A stretch of 64,000 nt of DNA from Myrica gale (Eukaryota; Streptophyta; Magnoliopsida; Fagales; Myricaceae): contig OZ005604.1 of the NCBI GenBank assembly GCA_963930655.1, positions 1,188,001-1,252,000 of the forward strand, given 5' to 3'. The position numbers and the translations under genes are program-made. Position 1 is the first letter of the stretch. The number at the start of each line of letters is the position of its first letter. Below the pieces are notes generated by a model. The model searched no databases, was not told where the DNA came from, and worked only from the letters and a program-made list of their open reading frames with translations. Below, one piece after another: positions 1 through 12,997 of this stretch.

Positions 1-717
1 AACCTTGTCTGTCTTTGTTTCTTCTCTCTCATCTGGCTTTGTCTCCTTGTATCCTACATCTCGATTTCTATATTACCCTCACAACTCTTCTTCGGGTCTC
101 CTCATCGCTCAAAGAGACTTTGAAGCGGAGCTGGCTAAGCTCATCCAACATACTCAAAATATATTAAACTGTGATGACGATTCCCCATAATTTTAGCGAT
201 CAAGGAAACAGGCTAGATATGTCCAACATTGTTCTTGCGCTGGACACACAAGCTATGACTTGTGAGAGAAATAATTATCAACTATTGGAAAGACCTAGCA
301 GTATTAGGGGTCTCCCTGCCATCCGTTGGCCTTCGAGTTCACTTGTTGCGGGCTTGCATGTCTTCTGTGAGCCTTCAGACCCATTCAACGCGCGTTTGCC
401 TACATCCACTGAGGACCTTACATCTTCTTTTATATTGTTCGGCCCCTTAAATTTGTTGTTGTCCCTTTGGGTCCTTTGGTATAATTTTCTATGCTTTCAA
501 TAAAATGTATCTTGATTATATAAAAGAAAAAGCTACTCTTCATGTGGTGGGATTTGTGTTTGATTTTTGACAGACTTGCGAAAATCTGTGGTTAAGTATA
601 ACTTTCAACAGTCTCATTCACTATTTGATACCTGAAATTGAATGAATATTGTACAATGCACTCCACTCCAGTCTACGCTATCTCTGTCAAACACTAAAAA
701 TAACAAACCCTTCACTG
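1..717. other. Left edge; 3' flank of receptor kinase, no gene recognised
   Basis: No coding region here can be tied to a known family. Short open frames on the plus strand (5-190 and 171-503) have no recognisable domain. The stretch at about 430-530, a T-rich run followed by a polyadenylation-like AATAAA, resembles the tail of a plant LINE and has a look-alike at 26.68-26.82 kb. The right part is probably the 3' UTR and downstream flank of the receptor kinase that ends at 718. Confidence 0.4.
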
Positions 718-3700
718 CTACTTTCTTGATTTTCCCTCAAGATTGTTAAGCTTGCTAATGGTGATCGTCTCAAAGGGGTCGGAAATGAAATCTTGGATGC
801 GATGCGATAGTTCTTGTGCCACAAAACGCATGGAGGGTCTTGACTCTGGATTGTCACGCACACATAGTAATGCAATGGTCACTACAAACACCACTTCCTC
901 CACTGTTTGGCCTGTGGGTGATGGGAGTGCTTGGTCCAGAACATCCTTCAGAAGAAATTCAGTTCTGTTTGAAACTAACATTGCTGTTGTTGACAAGGAA
1001 GCTAGGAGCTCCCTTGGGTGCCTTCCCATCATAAGTTCTAGTGCCACCACTCCAAAGCTATAAACATCACATTTATCAGTGATCCGCAACGTGAGCGCAA
1101 GCTCTGCACATCCATAAAAATCAAATCAAATACTTCTCGATGAAACAGTATCAGCAATACGAAGCCAGTTCAGGTTAAAAAATGAACAAGAGATCACAAA
1201 CATCTGGCTATAGCCAGAACAAAAATGAAACATTTTTTATCGCTAGCATACCTGGAGCCATGTAGCCATAAGACCCAGCAATTGTTGTCCAGTTACTAGT
1301 GTCTGGGCTCAACAATCTTGCAATGCCAAAATCTGAGAGCCGAGGCTCGAAATCTGGCTCGAGCAATATGTTATTGACAGTTATGTCTCGGTGCACAACT
1401 GGTGGAGAGCAATCATGGTGCAAGTAAGCAATTGCATGAGCTAGACCTTGCACAATTTTCACCCTTGTATACCAGTCCAACACAACTTTCCCTTCCATCC
1501 CATACAATACATTTCCCAAACTGCCTCTCTCTACATATTCATAAACCAAGTACATGCAACCCCTGGCGGAACAGAACCCATGAAGTTTGATGATATTTCG
1601 GTGCCTAACCTCTGTCAACACACGAATCTCATTCTCAAAGGTACTGCGATTGGCTGCTGGGATATCGCTGGAGTCTGACATGTTGAGTTTTTTTACTGCA
1701 ACGATTTGACCCGTTGGCAATGCCGCTTTGTAAACGCTTCCAAATCCTCCTTTTCCAATGCAGTACTTCTCATTGAAGTCCTCTGTGGCCATCACAATAT
1801 TCCCGAATGTGAACTTACCTTCTCTTTCCCATATGATAAACTCAATCTTCACGTCAGAGTCTCCAATTGTGTTGATTTCTTCATCGAGGAGTTCAGTTTC
1901 CCGGTAACATATTATGAATCCTGCAACAATTGTTGCAAGCAATAACAGACCACAGACTGGAATGAGGACGGCTAATAGAATTTTTTTTGAATAATTTGGC
2001 TTTCCGGAATCCGTATAGCAAGGATTTAGTCCTTCTGCATCTCCACACAAGCCTAAGTTTCCAACATAAGCTTTCGCCGGTGCTTCTTCGAAAGCTTTAC
2101 TAGTTGGGATCTGACCTGTTAGCTTATTGTAAGAAAAATCAATGGAGGTGTTGCGTAGACTAACCATGTTGTAAAATGAAGCTGGGATTTCCCCTGAGAG
2201 TTGGTTATGTGAAACATTTAGACTCTCCAAGGAGGAAAGCTTTGCAAGGTTTTGAGGGATAGTTCCTGAGAGTGAATTGCTGCTGAGATCCAACAAGTAA
2301 CTCAATGCAATTAAGTTACCAAGCTCGGGAGGTATTTCACCTGAAATGTGGTTGTTGCTCAGATTCAAGCTTAATAATTTCCCACAATTCCCAAGCTCTC
2401 TTGGTATGCTTCCATTCAATTGGTTATCAGACAAATCAAGATTTATAAGCTCACTCAAACTGACAAGACTCCGAGGAATCTCTCCTGTCAAATCATTCCT
2501 GCTCAGATTGAGCTGGTACAGCAGGCTTAAATTTCCCAGTTCACTTCGAATTTCCCCGGACAAGTTGTTAGAATCCAGTTCCAAAAGGCGCAATTGAGTC
2601 AAATTCCCCAGCTCAAGTGGTATCTTGCCAGAAATTCTGTTTCTGCCCATCTGTAAATTCGTGAGAGATTCACATTGTGCCCATTCGGGTGAAATTTGAC
2701 CCACAAATTGATTGTCACTAAGTGCAAGAAAATAAAGATTTGGATGAACTCCAAATGCATTTGTAATGTTTCCGTTGAATCGGTTCCCATCAAACCGTAC
2801 TCTATTTAGCTCTGAACAATTTCTCAAACATTCTGGCAATGGCCCTGTGAAGTTATTGTCATTCACCATAAAATCCTGAAGAGCAAAGCTGCTACATAAT
2901 TCAGGTGGCAATTCTCCAGAGAAGCTGTTATTGGAAAAGCTAACATTGGTCAGAAAAGGACTATACTTCCCGAAATCTACCGGAATAGTGCCCAAGAACT
3001 TATTGGTGAAAAGAGAGATTGCAGTTAAATTACTGAGGCCAGAAATGGTGTCCGGCAACTCCCCGTAGAGCTGGTTACTGTTGAGATCCAGAATTTGCAG
3101 CGACGTCATATTCCCAATTTCTTGTGGGATTGTGCCAGTGAGATTATTGGAGAAAAGTTGTAAAGTGACTAGGTTTGTGAGGTTCCACATTGTTAGAGGA
3201 ATTGGACCAGAGAGCTGGTTTTGTGAAAGGTCTAATTCCACCAAATCTTCCAAGTTCCCGACCTCGGAGGGAAATGAGCCAGAGAGCTGATTATTATATA
3301 GATAAAGGTAATTGAGCTTTGTCAGTAGGCCTATTTCTGTTGGGATTTTTCCAGAGAAAAGATTGTCCTGAAGTTGTAACGAAGTCAACTCGGTCCAATT
3401 GGAGATAAATTGAGGTGAGATTTGACCAGAAAGCTTATTATCAGATAAGCCCAAGGCGGTAATTTTTCTCAGGTTGGTCAAGGACATGGGCAATTCCCCC
3501 GTGAGTGAATTTTGAGCCATGGCCAAGATGGTGAGGTTAGTACAAAAGCCAAGCTCAGAAGGAATTGTAGAATTCAAGGCATTCATTCTGAGATCTAGAT
3601 ACGAGAGCTTCCTGAGCTGGCCTATTGAGGAAGGAAGTCTCCCTTGCAATGAATTGTTGAACAATTCTATGAGTTGAAGATTCAACAGAGAGCCGATATC

Positions 3701-4573
3701 TTGTGGAATTAAACCACTGAGCTGGTTTCGTCCGAGACGAAGATCTTTGAGCTTGGGAAGCTTTGAAATGTTCGTTGACAATGATCCTTGGAATAAGTTA
3801 TCGGTAAGATTAAGGTATTCAAGCTTTCCCAGATTGGTAAATACCAATTCCGGTATCGGTCCAGTAAACTTATTCAGGGATAGATCCAAGTAAGTCAAGT
3901 TGTGACAATCAAGTATAAATCCCGGGAACCCTGAAGTGAGTTCATTGTAAGAAAGGCTAAGACGAGTCAACAATGGCATGCCTGAAAACTTAGACCAGTC
4001 AGGATTTACTAAGAAGTTTGATCCAAGGTCCAAGTACCATACCTTTCGAAGATTGCGAAACTGATAGGGAATTGAACCGTTCAGATTGTTGCTGTACAAG
4101 CTTACGTACCGAAGTTTCGTCAACCCGCCTATCTCCGAAGGTATTATGTTATCAAAGTAGTTGAGGCCCACGTCCAGATAAGTAAGCTTGGAGAGGTTTC
4201 CAATGGCTGGTGGTATTGGTCCGCTGAGATTGTTGTTGCTGAGGTCCAAGCGGGTGAGGTGCAGAAACGGAGTGAAGTTGAACTGGGATAGCGTTCCATT
4301 GAGGTTGGCGCCAGAGAGGTCTATCTCTGAGACTGTTCCGGATGAGTCGCAGACAATGCTTGTCCAATTGCAAAGATTTTTGAGGTTGGTGAGAGACCAT
4401 GAGCTTAAAGTAGGAGGAGTGGAGTGGCTGTTTTTCCATTTGACAAGAGCTTCAGCTTGTGTTGCCGGTGATGCTGTGATGTTCACTGAAAGCAAGGAGA
4501 GGAATAGAATGTGAAGGAGAAGAAGAGACGGCGTGTGATCATATCTTGCCATGCCTAGTCTTTGACCTTCCAT
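718..4573 (-). CDS. LRR receptor-like serine/threonine kinase, MIK2/At1g35710-like (LRR-XII type)
   Basis: Plasma-membrane receptor kinase, two exons: 4573-1252 and 1103-718. The 148-bp intron (GTATGC...GCAG) lies inside the kinase activation segment; joining it completes the APE motif, and the product is about 1235 residues, normal for the MIK2-like group. A signal peptide covers about residues 1-35, then come an LRRNT cap and a long run of 24-residue LRRs with N-glycosylation sites. A membrane helix lies at about 864-890. The kinase starts near 921: glycine loop GKGGFGSVY (940-948), VAVKK lysine near 961, HRD near 1061 and DFG near 1081, so catalysis looks possible. Relatives perceive peptide or cell-wall signals; the ligand here is unknown. 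The start Met follows a CT-rich leader (GA repeat at 4629-4642 on the plus strand). A decayed relative lies at 7.7-8.9 kb on the other strand. Confidence 0.93.
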
Positions 4574-6366
4574 GTTATGTGTTCTGGTATGGGTTGATCA
4601 ATCTTTAATAGCAGATAAGAGCTACACAGAGAGAGAGAGAGAATGTCAATGGTATCATGCTATCAGCTGTCTATGTTAACGTTTAGCCTGTTACTTTATT
4701 TACAAGCAATGAATATTTTAGAGATGGTATACTTAAATTTTCTATCAAATTATTGTCAACGCACGACATAGGATCAAATTAGGCTGCTTCTTATGTTTTT
4801 TCTGTGCTTCCTTTTCAATAAACTAGCTCTTACTCTTCTATGTGACAAAGTTCTTCTTTCCCGAGTATATACGGATTAGAATCTTATAAAATTTTCTACT
4901 CAAATTGTGCTATGGAATTAAAAAAGAGCTCTACAATAGGGTCTACATATTATGTGTATCTCTTTTCGAATTGCATGATATAATTCGACAAGAAATTGTA
5001 GAACAGATCTATTTATGTGTGCTTATTTTCTTAAGTTCATGGATGAAGACCTGATGAATTCATTGTTGAGACACCCATATCCACAATCAAACTCCATCAG
5101 ATGCCATAATTTGGAATTCATAACCCATATTGCTATGCACGATAACGAGGTGGAGGAGGAATTTAATAAGGCTGATGATGTTTTCAGTTCTGATAGAAGG
5201 AATCATTTATATATCAAGTATGCATTGACTCACAGTTTTGTAAGCAATTCTCTTGCTTCTGTGAAGTAAAGTAACAGGCAACAGGTAGGTTTCTTCCTCA
5301 AGCAAGGTATGTACTTCCAAGATACCAAAAGAAATTCTAGCCTCCATTCCCTCTCTGCATGCCTTTAAAAAAGCTTCAAGAATTTGCTTCCTTGTTACAG
5401 GGATTTTCTGTACAATGTCAACCTCATCGGACTATTTTGAAGCTCCCCAAGTGGACTTAAAAAACTTCAAGTCTGAATTAATTATATATTATGTCCTACT
5501 AATTAACGTACGAAGTTGATAAGCCTAATTCCCAATCCCAAAATATATTATATAATAAATATTATTTTGAAAACACTTTAACAGTTTCGTGAAAGACTAC
5601 ATGGGAACAAATCGTATTTCTCGTTTTAGTTCAAATTGTTCGTCTTGAGATTTGAATCCTCTCTCTCTGCTTTATAAATCCAGCTCCCCCGACACTATAC
5701 CTTCTGTAGTCTCCTGGATTGGAGCTTGTGGTTTGACCCCATGAACCAAGCCTGTGTGAACAAGGAAGAGCGTCGCACTTTAGAGAAACATATCTTATTG
5801 TGATCTTGACTTCTCTTGCAAGTTTCATACTTGGATCCATCCATATAATCAGACAACCAACGTTAGTCAAAGGTTGAACATAACTCCTGGATGAGGTGGG
5901 TTTTGTCTTTTTTCCTCTGAGAACCCTTTTAACACATCAAAAGACCAATAATATATGTGGAAGTTCCAAAATCAGGTGGTAATTGTTTGCACGTTTTAGC
6001 ACCTAGTAAATTTAGTCTCAGTGGTTCAATCTTGGAAGGCAGAGTAAATTTCTATGCCTTTTTTTTCTCCTTTTTAAATTATGGACAGGGCAGATTAATG
6101 TACATCTCGGTTCTCGAAAAGTTGGAGTCAAAGTAAGATAAGTTGGACAAAGACAAGCTTTAAATCTATTGAGATAGTAGACCCCAGTGTTGTTTCAGAG
6201 TCAAGGTCCATTAGTACCTACTAGATGAGCATATCCCTACTGTTTTTGTGAATAAACAGTAAAAGTACATATATGGGCCTAGGATTTCTTTTTCATTTTT
6301 TTGTAATCAAAACATTCAAATGTTCCATTCATACTATTAAAAAAGTTAGGACTATATACAACCAAG
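4574..6366. other. Intergenic; promoter side of receptor kinase
   Basis: AT-rich DNA upstream of the receptor kinase. It holds a short GA microsatellite at 4629-4642, which would be a CT tract in the kinase leader. The open frames at 5015-5269 and 5631-5870 have no recognisable domain and no codon signal I would trust. No tRNA or repeat with clear borders was seen. Confidence 0.5.
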
Positions 6367-6830
6367 TTAAATCACAGAGACGACCCAACGAGTTAAATGG
6401 TGCACTGTCATATTTGCACCCCTATGGACATGTGTGGCCTTCCATTTTTGAAGTTGTTGAAGAATAGTATGAATTGCTTCAACTTGACTGTGAATCCTCC
6501 ATGCCGTGCATTTCCGATGACTATTAATGGCACATATGATTTGTCTCTGAATCACCTTTGAGTATAACACTCCCATAACCCAATCTAATTGCCATCTCCA
6601 CTCCCCTCCTAGCTGCTTCAGCCTCTCCTTCTAATGGTGAAGTTGCTGCAATTTCTTGAAAATCATAACCCAGTAACTCACCAAGATGATTTTGAATCGC
6701 CGCTGCTGTAACTGCAAAAGTCTCCCTGATTGCTACATCCACATTGATCTTCACTGCATCCATCCGGGGAGGGGTCCATCCTATGGTATCCACCACTTTC
6801 AATTTCACCTTCTGCATGTTATCTTTCTGT
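6367..6830 (-). pseudogene. Broken RNase H-like domain (retroelement-derived, RVT_3 type)
   Basis: Two overlapping minus-strand frames (6817-6524 and 6576-6367) together cover one RNase H-like domain. The first has the W-x-PP...KINVD start and a LKGDSE stretch; the second has the WRIH...HVHRGAN end. A frameshift near 6540-6570 breaks the domain. The family is the plant non-LTR retroelement RNase H, also found as stand-alone domesticated genes. With a frameshift and no partner RT nearby, this reads as a transposon relic. Which LINE family it came from cannot be told. Confidence 0.7.
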
Positions 6831-7670
6831 GCTGGTTTACTCTCTTATAGCAGATGTACGAGTCACAGTGTCATATGATACATGGCAGGCTTTCAGGAAA
6901 CAATGCCTACATGAGACTTGGAAGCTATTCAGTTGATTGGATTTAGTATCCTTCATGTATCATTTTAAAAAGCACTAAGATAATGATAAATGGTGACCCA
7001 AGTTCAAATGTGGAGAAGAAGATCATTAGCCCATTGATTTAGATACACATGCTAAGATTATTGGACAGACTTCTATTCAAGGCCAGAACAAGTCTAAACC
7101 CAAAATCAACCTTCATAGAAGGCCTGCAGGCAAACTTGACTTGTTACAGATTGGATCAATGAAAAGAAGCCCCCAGATCGATGCCAATCAATTTCTATGG
7201 CCAGGAACCCCTATTCAACACTGTCCAAATCTAAATCCATATGGGGGGATAGAACACAAATCCAGAATCTAGTCCAATCCAACTTTGTATTGTTGGATAA
7301 CTATACACTCATGCAAGATCAGCTTTGGGCAACAAAAATTGTTCCATTGATAAACCCACATATAATGCTTAAATCTGGTTGGGTTTTGACTGCCCGGTTA
7401 GATTTATTCCTCTATGGGACTCTTAACATTCTGTTTTAAAGCAATCTTCTTGGTTTCAAGTAAAAAAAATATCCAACTTTAAAATTGATTTGTTCCTGAA
7501 GTAGAATAATTACTGTCAAATAATACAAAAGGTTGAGTCTAAGTGCTTCACGAACCTCGATAGTCCAATTTAAAGAAGCCTAAACTCAAATCCAGAGGAT
7601 CTTTTATACCAAGCAATGAGTTAGTGATAAACGACAAACCTGGTTCATTGCACTTGATGGAACTGCTGCA
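6831..7670. other. Intergenic, no feature recognised
   Basis: Between the RNase H relic and the LRR pseudogene. Short frames (for example 7197-7439) have no family features. It may be diverged retroelement sequence, but I cannot show this. Confidence 0.4.
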
Positions 7671-8880
7671 ATGGTAAGTATGACGAAACCAGTACAGACA
7701 ACTCTTCACCATCCCATTCTCTCATGTTTTCTTGTAGAAATCCCTGCACAAAGAGAAGTAAAAGCTCGGCTAAACAGGAAAACAGTTTGCTCTCTACCTT
7801 CATGGACTGTCACCAACAGCAGTACTTGGCCGCGCAACTGGACTGGAATTCGGTGCAACGTAGTTGGAACCATTGTTGAGGTTCTTGTCAAACCTAGAAG
7901 TGCTTGAATTGAACGGCAATCTCTTTGAAGGTCCAATATCATGCTCATTACGAAACCTGAAACTACTTCAGAGATTAATGTAACAAATGCATGCCTGAAT
8001 TTCAGCATCTCCGAAGAACTTGGATTCTGCTACAACCCTACATTTTTTGAATTTTCTGTAAACCGCCTTCCAAAGTCCTTGCCTCTTGCCATGGCTGTAT
8101 TAAGAATTATCATGAGTTGGGAATTTCAGATAATTGATTACCAGGAGAAGTCCACCAAATCTCCCATCCAATTGGTCAGAACTCATTCCTTTGCAACTAC
8201 AACTTAATGATCTGTCAGGAACGATCCCCTTTTTCAAGGTCACATACCTTCAGCAAAAGGAAATTTGTAAAATTTGCTAGACCTTTAATTATCGAACAAC
8301 TTCATTCTGGGTCTGATCCCTTCAACCATCAGACACTTATCGAAGCCCATCTAATTCTTTCTGACAACCAACTCAGTGGAACCCTTGTTTCCGAAATAGG
8401 TACCTTGGAAAGCTTAGAAGACCTTGACTAACCATGCCTTCCTCGATAACCAGCTTGAGGAGACTTACTTTGCTCTATGTTGCCTTCAACAATTTCTCAG
8501 AAACCATACCTGAAGATCTTCACCCTTATTTCTTGAGAAATGTGAGCTTCTCCAAGAACAACTTTTCAGGAACCCTTCCGCCAGGAATTTGTAGAGGGAG
8601 CCTCATTAACTTTGCAGCCAATAAAAATAAACTTATCATACCAATTCCAGAAAGTCTGTAAGGACTGCACCGGACTGAGTAGAGTCCAGCTACTAGAGAA
8701 CATTTGGATGGAGGCATCACAGATGCATTCACTTTGTTCTTATTTCTGCAATATATGACTTGGGAGATATCCGGCTTTCTGGTGTATCCTCATGGAACTG
8801 TGGGCAGGGAAGAGGGCAGAAACCTCTCTAACTTCAAGATATCTGCCAGTATGAGAACAGGTACTAGCCGACCTAAGCTC
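7671..8880 (+). pseudogene. Decayed LRR receptor-like kinase ectodomain
   Basis: Pieces of an LRR receptor appear in order in different plus-strand frames with stops between them. The LRRNT-like cap (about 7790-7870) has NWTGIRCN followed by GTIVEV. A middle block near 8150-8230 resembles the SNWTEL/SGTIP region of the intact receptor. LRR units at 8340-8661 include LSDNQLSGTL, FSKNNFSGTLPP and NKLIIPIP. The order and motifs match the ectodomain of the intact kinase at 0.7-4.6 kb, on the opposite strand, so this is probably an old inverted duplicate or a related family member. I saw no membrane helix or kinase domain after 8880. It cannot encode a product because frames shift several times. 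Confidence 0.8.
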
Positions 8881-9408
8881 CTAAGTTTCTTTATAATTAC
8901 ACTTTGACATCAGTCAAAATAAAATTTATGATAGTAACCCAACAGCTTTGAGAAATGTGAAATTTAGAAGCATTGAATCTTATCAGAATTTTTTAGCCCA
9001 CTTGATAGAAAGATGATTTTCCAGTTATTACCGGTTTTTAAAAGCGGCGTATTAGTACTTCATCATCAACTCACAATAATGGTAGCAATTGTGAACTTAA
9101 TCATTCGAATGAGATTTGATAACATAGAAATATTTGGGTTAAACAATAGTCAGTTAGGCCACTACAGAATGCATAAAGGAACATCTGACGAAAGAATAAA
9201 TAGAATTTCATTAGCAAATGCCAAGATATTACATACAACAGTAACCAACTGTCACAGCCAAATCAAGCTTCACAAAAAACTTAATTGAAGTGTATTAGCA
9301 CACACCAAGAAATTACAACAGCAAACGAATGTCACACACTACCAAAATGACCTTCAACAATGAATTAACATATGGTTGCCAAAAACACAAAAATACTTCA
9401 AGGCCATA
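8881..9408. other. Intergenic, 3' flank of JASON-type gene
   Basis: AT-rich; no coding signal on either strand. The part next to 9409 is probably the 3' UTR of the minus-strand gene to the right. Confidence 0.4.
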
Positions 9409-11390
9409 TCACAAGTTCCTCGAACATACACCAGGAGTATGAGAAGAGTAAGCTTCAGCAACACCCCTGTTCAAAGCTCTCTCCAATCTTGTCTCAAATG
9501 GGGTAGAGTGCCAATGAACTTTCTTATCCTGCACACCCATATAATTTAATCAGAACCACACCATCAACTAACGCAAAACTACAATATTTTTACTTCACAT
9601 GTACCTCTCTGTATTTGCTCGTTGTGTTTGGTATTCCTTTGTAAGAAGAGACAGAGCCAGCATCCTTGGCAGGGACAGTGTGACTCCAGTAGGTCCCAAC
9701 AGTGCCTATTATGGGCATCTCATCAGGGCTTTTACTTGGGGACCTCCTTGGTGAAGAAGAAGCCGAAAACTGTTTGAGCTCTTCAACGGTTAATGCTCCT
9801 AAAATAGGTCTATCATCTGGGCTCCTGGATAAGTTAGACTCTTGTGACTTGCTTTTATCATGCGGTATGGTATTAAGACCCGTTGTGCCACTCTTATTGA
9901 CAGGAGTCGTCTCAGATGAAACCAACCAGTTAGAAAGGCTAGCATCAACTGTTATATCCTCGTGTGAGTTCTTGTCTTGATTGGTTTCCGACTTAAAACT
10001 GAATGACAGTTCCTTAAAACTTGGCTCTGAACCAGATGAAACCTGGGGATCTTGATTGGAAACAAAATTCTCTTTCTGAGGCCACAATGGTGGTTCCCTT
10101 TTAGCTTTAACAGCTTTCCACTGAGAAAGATTTTCGACTGGGTTCAGCACAGGATGAACGTAGACACTCCTATCTCGAGCATATGGGTTAGACCCAACAG
10201 GTTTCACTTCCTCAGTAAACACATGAGGGGCAGAAATTGTTCTCCTTGATTCCACAATCCCATGGGCATCATCCTCATCAAAATTGTTATCCTCTAGTCC
10301 AGGACCGTCATTGTCGTCTTCGTCTTCTTCTTCTTCTTCTTCTAGATCACCGTCTTCATAGTCCAGTTCTTCGTATTCATCATCGCTGTCCCTGCAATTC
10401 TGGTACCTATGTTTGAGAGGATAAGATCCTGAGATTGACGCGATTGAACTATCTTCAGAACAGGACTTTGATTGGCTTAATTCTGCTGTGTTTTCCTCCT
10501 CCCCCTTCTTCCCGCTTCCTTGACTCTCCAGTACGACATTCCGATCTTCATCACATGAAACGTGTTCATAGGTTTTGACATTGGAGTCAAATGTCACTTT
10601 CTTTCGGGCTGCGAAGCTCAACTCTTTCTCGGTCTCATCCCTGCAGACAAACCCCGGTAGACAAAAAAAGTTCTTTCATTTTTTCAAAAAAAAAACTACT
10701 GTTATCTAATAGAGCACATTGGGAGGCAGCAAAACTCAAAACAGGTGCAGGATTTGATAACTAACCGGACTTGTGAAACAGGGTTTCTGGCCGGACTTTC
10801 GGAGGCGCCCTGTATCACACAGACGGCAGATTGTACAGGTTTGCAATTTACAATTCTCTGCAACAAGTTTCAGAGTTCAATTTCAGTTAATTTATTCCAT
10901 AAAAACAACGATCAACTTGATTGCCGTTGAGTCTTTCTTTCTTTCTTGCTGTTCGCCGAAACCAAAGAAAGGCTTAAGGAAAAGCTGGACGACACCGTAG
11001 CTTGAACAATAAAACAGTTCTCAAGTTAAGCTTTGTTCGGCTGCCGAGAAAGCCTGGGACATTAGAAGAAACCAGACCTTGAACCCTCAATAAACTGAGC
11101 CTAAAGATCGAACCTTTTGCGACTTGACTCACTAGACAATGTGAACTTTTTCGAAACAAAAGCAAAAACAAATAATTGAAGGGAACAGAAAGCTTCAAAA
11201 CCTTGATTCCTTTTTCTTTCTGACGTATTCTCCGCAACCAAACAAAGCGCGGCATACGTCGAAACTAAGTTATCACAAAGCTTGCGAAAGCGCTTACTTG
11301 GTGATCACGAGGCTGAACTTTGTTCCGGCTCTGTTTCCTCCGTCTCCCTCCATCATTAGAGGAACCAAAACAACCAAGCAAGCAACCCAT
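9409..11390 (-). CDS. JASON: JASON-like protein (meiosis II spindle/organelle band)
   Basis: Four exons on the minus strand: 11390-11298, 10857-10766, 10640-9605 and 9528-9409. All junctions are GT-AG and phases agree, giving about 446 residues. The N-terminus MGCLLGCFG, a typical N-myristoylation/palmitoylation signal, predicts membrane attachment. Conserved plant blocks follow: DETEKELSFAARKKVTFDSN at the exon 2/3 junction, an acidic Asp/Glu tract, VLNPVENLSQWKAVKAK, DRPILGALTVEELKQ, and a C-terminal HWHSTPFETRLERAL. In Arabidopsis JASON is needed for spindle orientation and the organelle band in male meiosis II, and its loss gives unreduced pollen. Exon 2 is only 92 bp; it and the 93-bp exon 1 were placed from splice sites and phase. 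The family name rests on remembered motifs. A JASON-like paralogue is the main alternative. Confidence 0.82.
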
Positions 11391-11492
11391 CGGAAAATAT
11401 CTTTTCTCTTTCCTCTCTCAATGATTTGCTTAATGGGTTTTAGCCCAGAGAACGATGTTTTGGCTACTGTGTTTTCATTGTTTCAAAGAGAT

Positions 11493-11525
11493 ACAGAGAG
11501 AGAGAGAGAGGGGGGGGGGGGGAAG
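11493..11525. repeat. GA microsatellite with poly-G tract
   Basis: About eight GA units run straight into 12-13 G residues, upstream of the JASON-type start. In the transcribed direction it is a C run followed by CT units, as often seen in plant leaders and promoters. Confidence 0.8.
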
Positions 11526-11837
11526 GGGGCTAGGGACAAAACGGTCCGCGAGTTTTGAAGATAGTGGGAAGCCGTTGAGATTGTCTTTTTTTAATTAATT
11601 GTCTTCTATTTGAGGGAAAAGGGAGGAAGTGACCGTTGGGGCGCTTAGGATTTATTTTTTGACCGAGTGTGATCACAGCCTGTAAATCGTGGGCTTTATT
11701 TATTCTAACAGGAAATGTAGAAAAAAATGTATTCGGATTAACGCTTGTCTGCGCAATCTCATCTGAACCGCTCATATTGTTGACACCTATGGTGAATGAT
11801 TCATGACGAGGGCAAGAGTCAAGCTTTCGAGCAATAT

Positions 11838-12152
11838 AAGGATATGTTCGTTTTTATACTTTTTTTTTTTACATTTTAAGTATATTCACACTATTATTAC
11901 TGAACATATTCAGAATTCAAATACAAACACCAATAAATTTACACGATCTCCAACAATATTTTAATTTTTTATTAAACATAAATTTTCTCTCTCTATACTT
12001 TTTTCACATAACTCTATTACTTTTTTATTAAACAATTACATCAAATCATTTCTCTCTCCACTTTACACAAACACCAATAAAATACTATTCAATATAAATA
12101 TTCACAACTTCTCTAAAATCCTATTTTTTTACTCAAAACGAACGGTACCCTA
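11838..12152. mobile_element. Possible MITE with imperfect terminal inverted repeats
   Basis: The left end (about 11839) and the reverse complement of the right end (about 12151) share GTTCGTTTT preceded by GG(G)TA-like sequence. The inside is AT-rich and non-coding. I could not define a target-site duplication, so the class is open. It lies between the JASON-type gene and the tRNA. Confidence 0.35.
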
Positions 12153-12997
12153 AATTTATTAATGTGTCTTCAAATAAGTAAAAGCATATCACATGATTCA
12201 TTATCATAGATATCAATCATATAATTTATTTAGAAAACACTAATCAATAAATTTTAGTAGTTCAAAAGTCTAATAGGACGAACATGGTAATTTGGATTTG
12301 CAAAATAATTTTTTTTAAACAACGAGGAGAAATTTAGTCTAGAGATCCACCGGAATGAAACTCATTTAAAGGGAAGGTAATCTCAACTGGTGCAGCTCCT
12401 AAGACACACATGTTAGTTAAGCCTAAATTTGTCTTGGAGTGACTTTAAGAAATTGTTTGCACTCGTAGAATTCAAATTTAAGATTTCAAGGAAAGCACAC
12501 TCTAAGGTTCCAAATCCTGACCATCCAAACTAGACTCTTAAGGCTCAAAATGAAGCTTTGATAAGATTATAAAAGAGAATAATAATCCCGCTTTCTTAGG
12601 AAATCACACATCATTAAAAAGACCGAAAGACGCGGGACTTGTTAGAGCCGACCAACGATTAAGCAAATTGGTTCTTGTCCTTCGACAATTAAGCAAATTT
12701 TTGTAGTAAGTTGAGATAAGATTATTTTTATTTTATTTTATTTTTTAATTGAAATTTTCTCCATGCAATTAAAATGTGAATATTGGTGGGTATCTTTTAT
12801 TATCAATGGGAGATTTGGTGAACGCTATTTGTAAAATTTAAATTATTGGTTTTATGGAAGGAAAAATAAGTGAGATAATAATGTCAATAAGTGCTGCAAA
12901 GGTCGTATAAAAATACAAGAAAAAACAATAACGTAGAATTTCATAAATTTCAATTTTTTACCTTTTATTCAAAAAATAGCAAAAAAAAATTATGTTG
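12153..12997. other. Intergenic, no feature recognised
   Basis: AT-rich sequence without credible open frames, RNA genes or bordered repeats, up to the tRNA gene. Confidence 0.45.

Noticed and set aside
4152..4514. Opposite-strand and alternative frames within the receptor kinase
   Set aside because: They are shadows of the LRR-coding frame without their own family motifs or start context.
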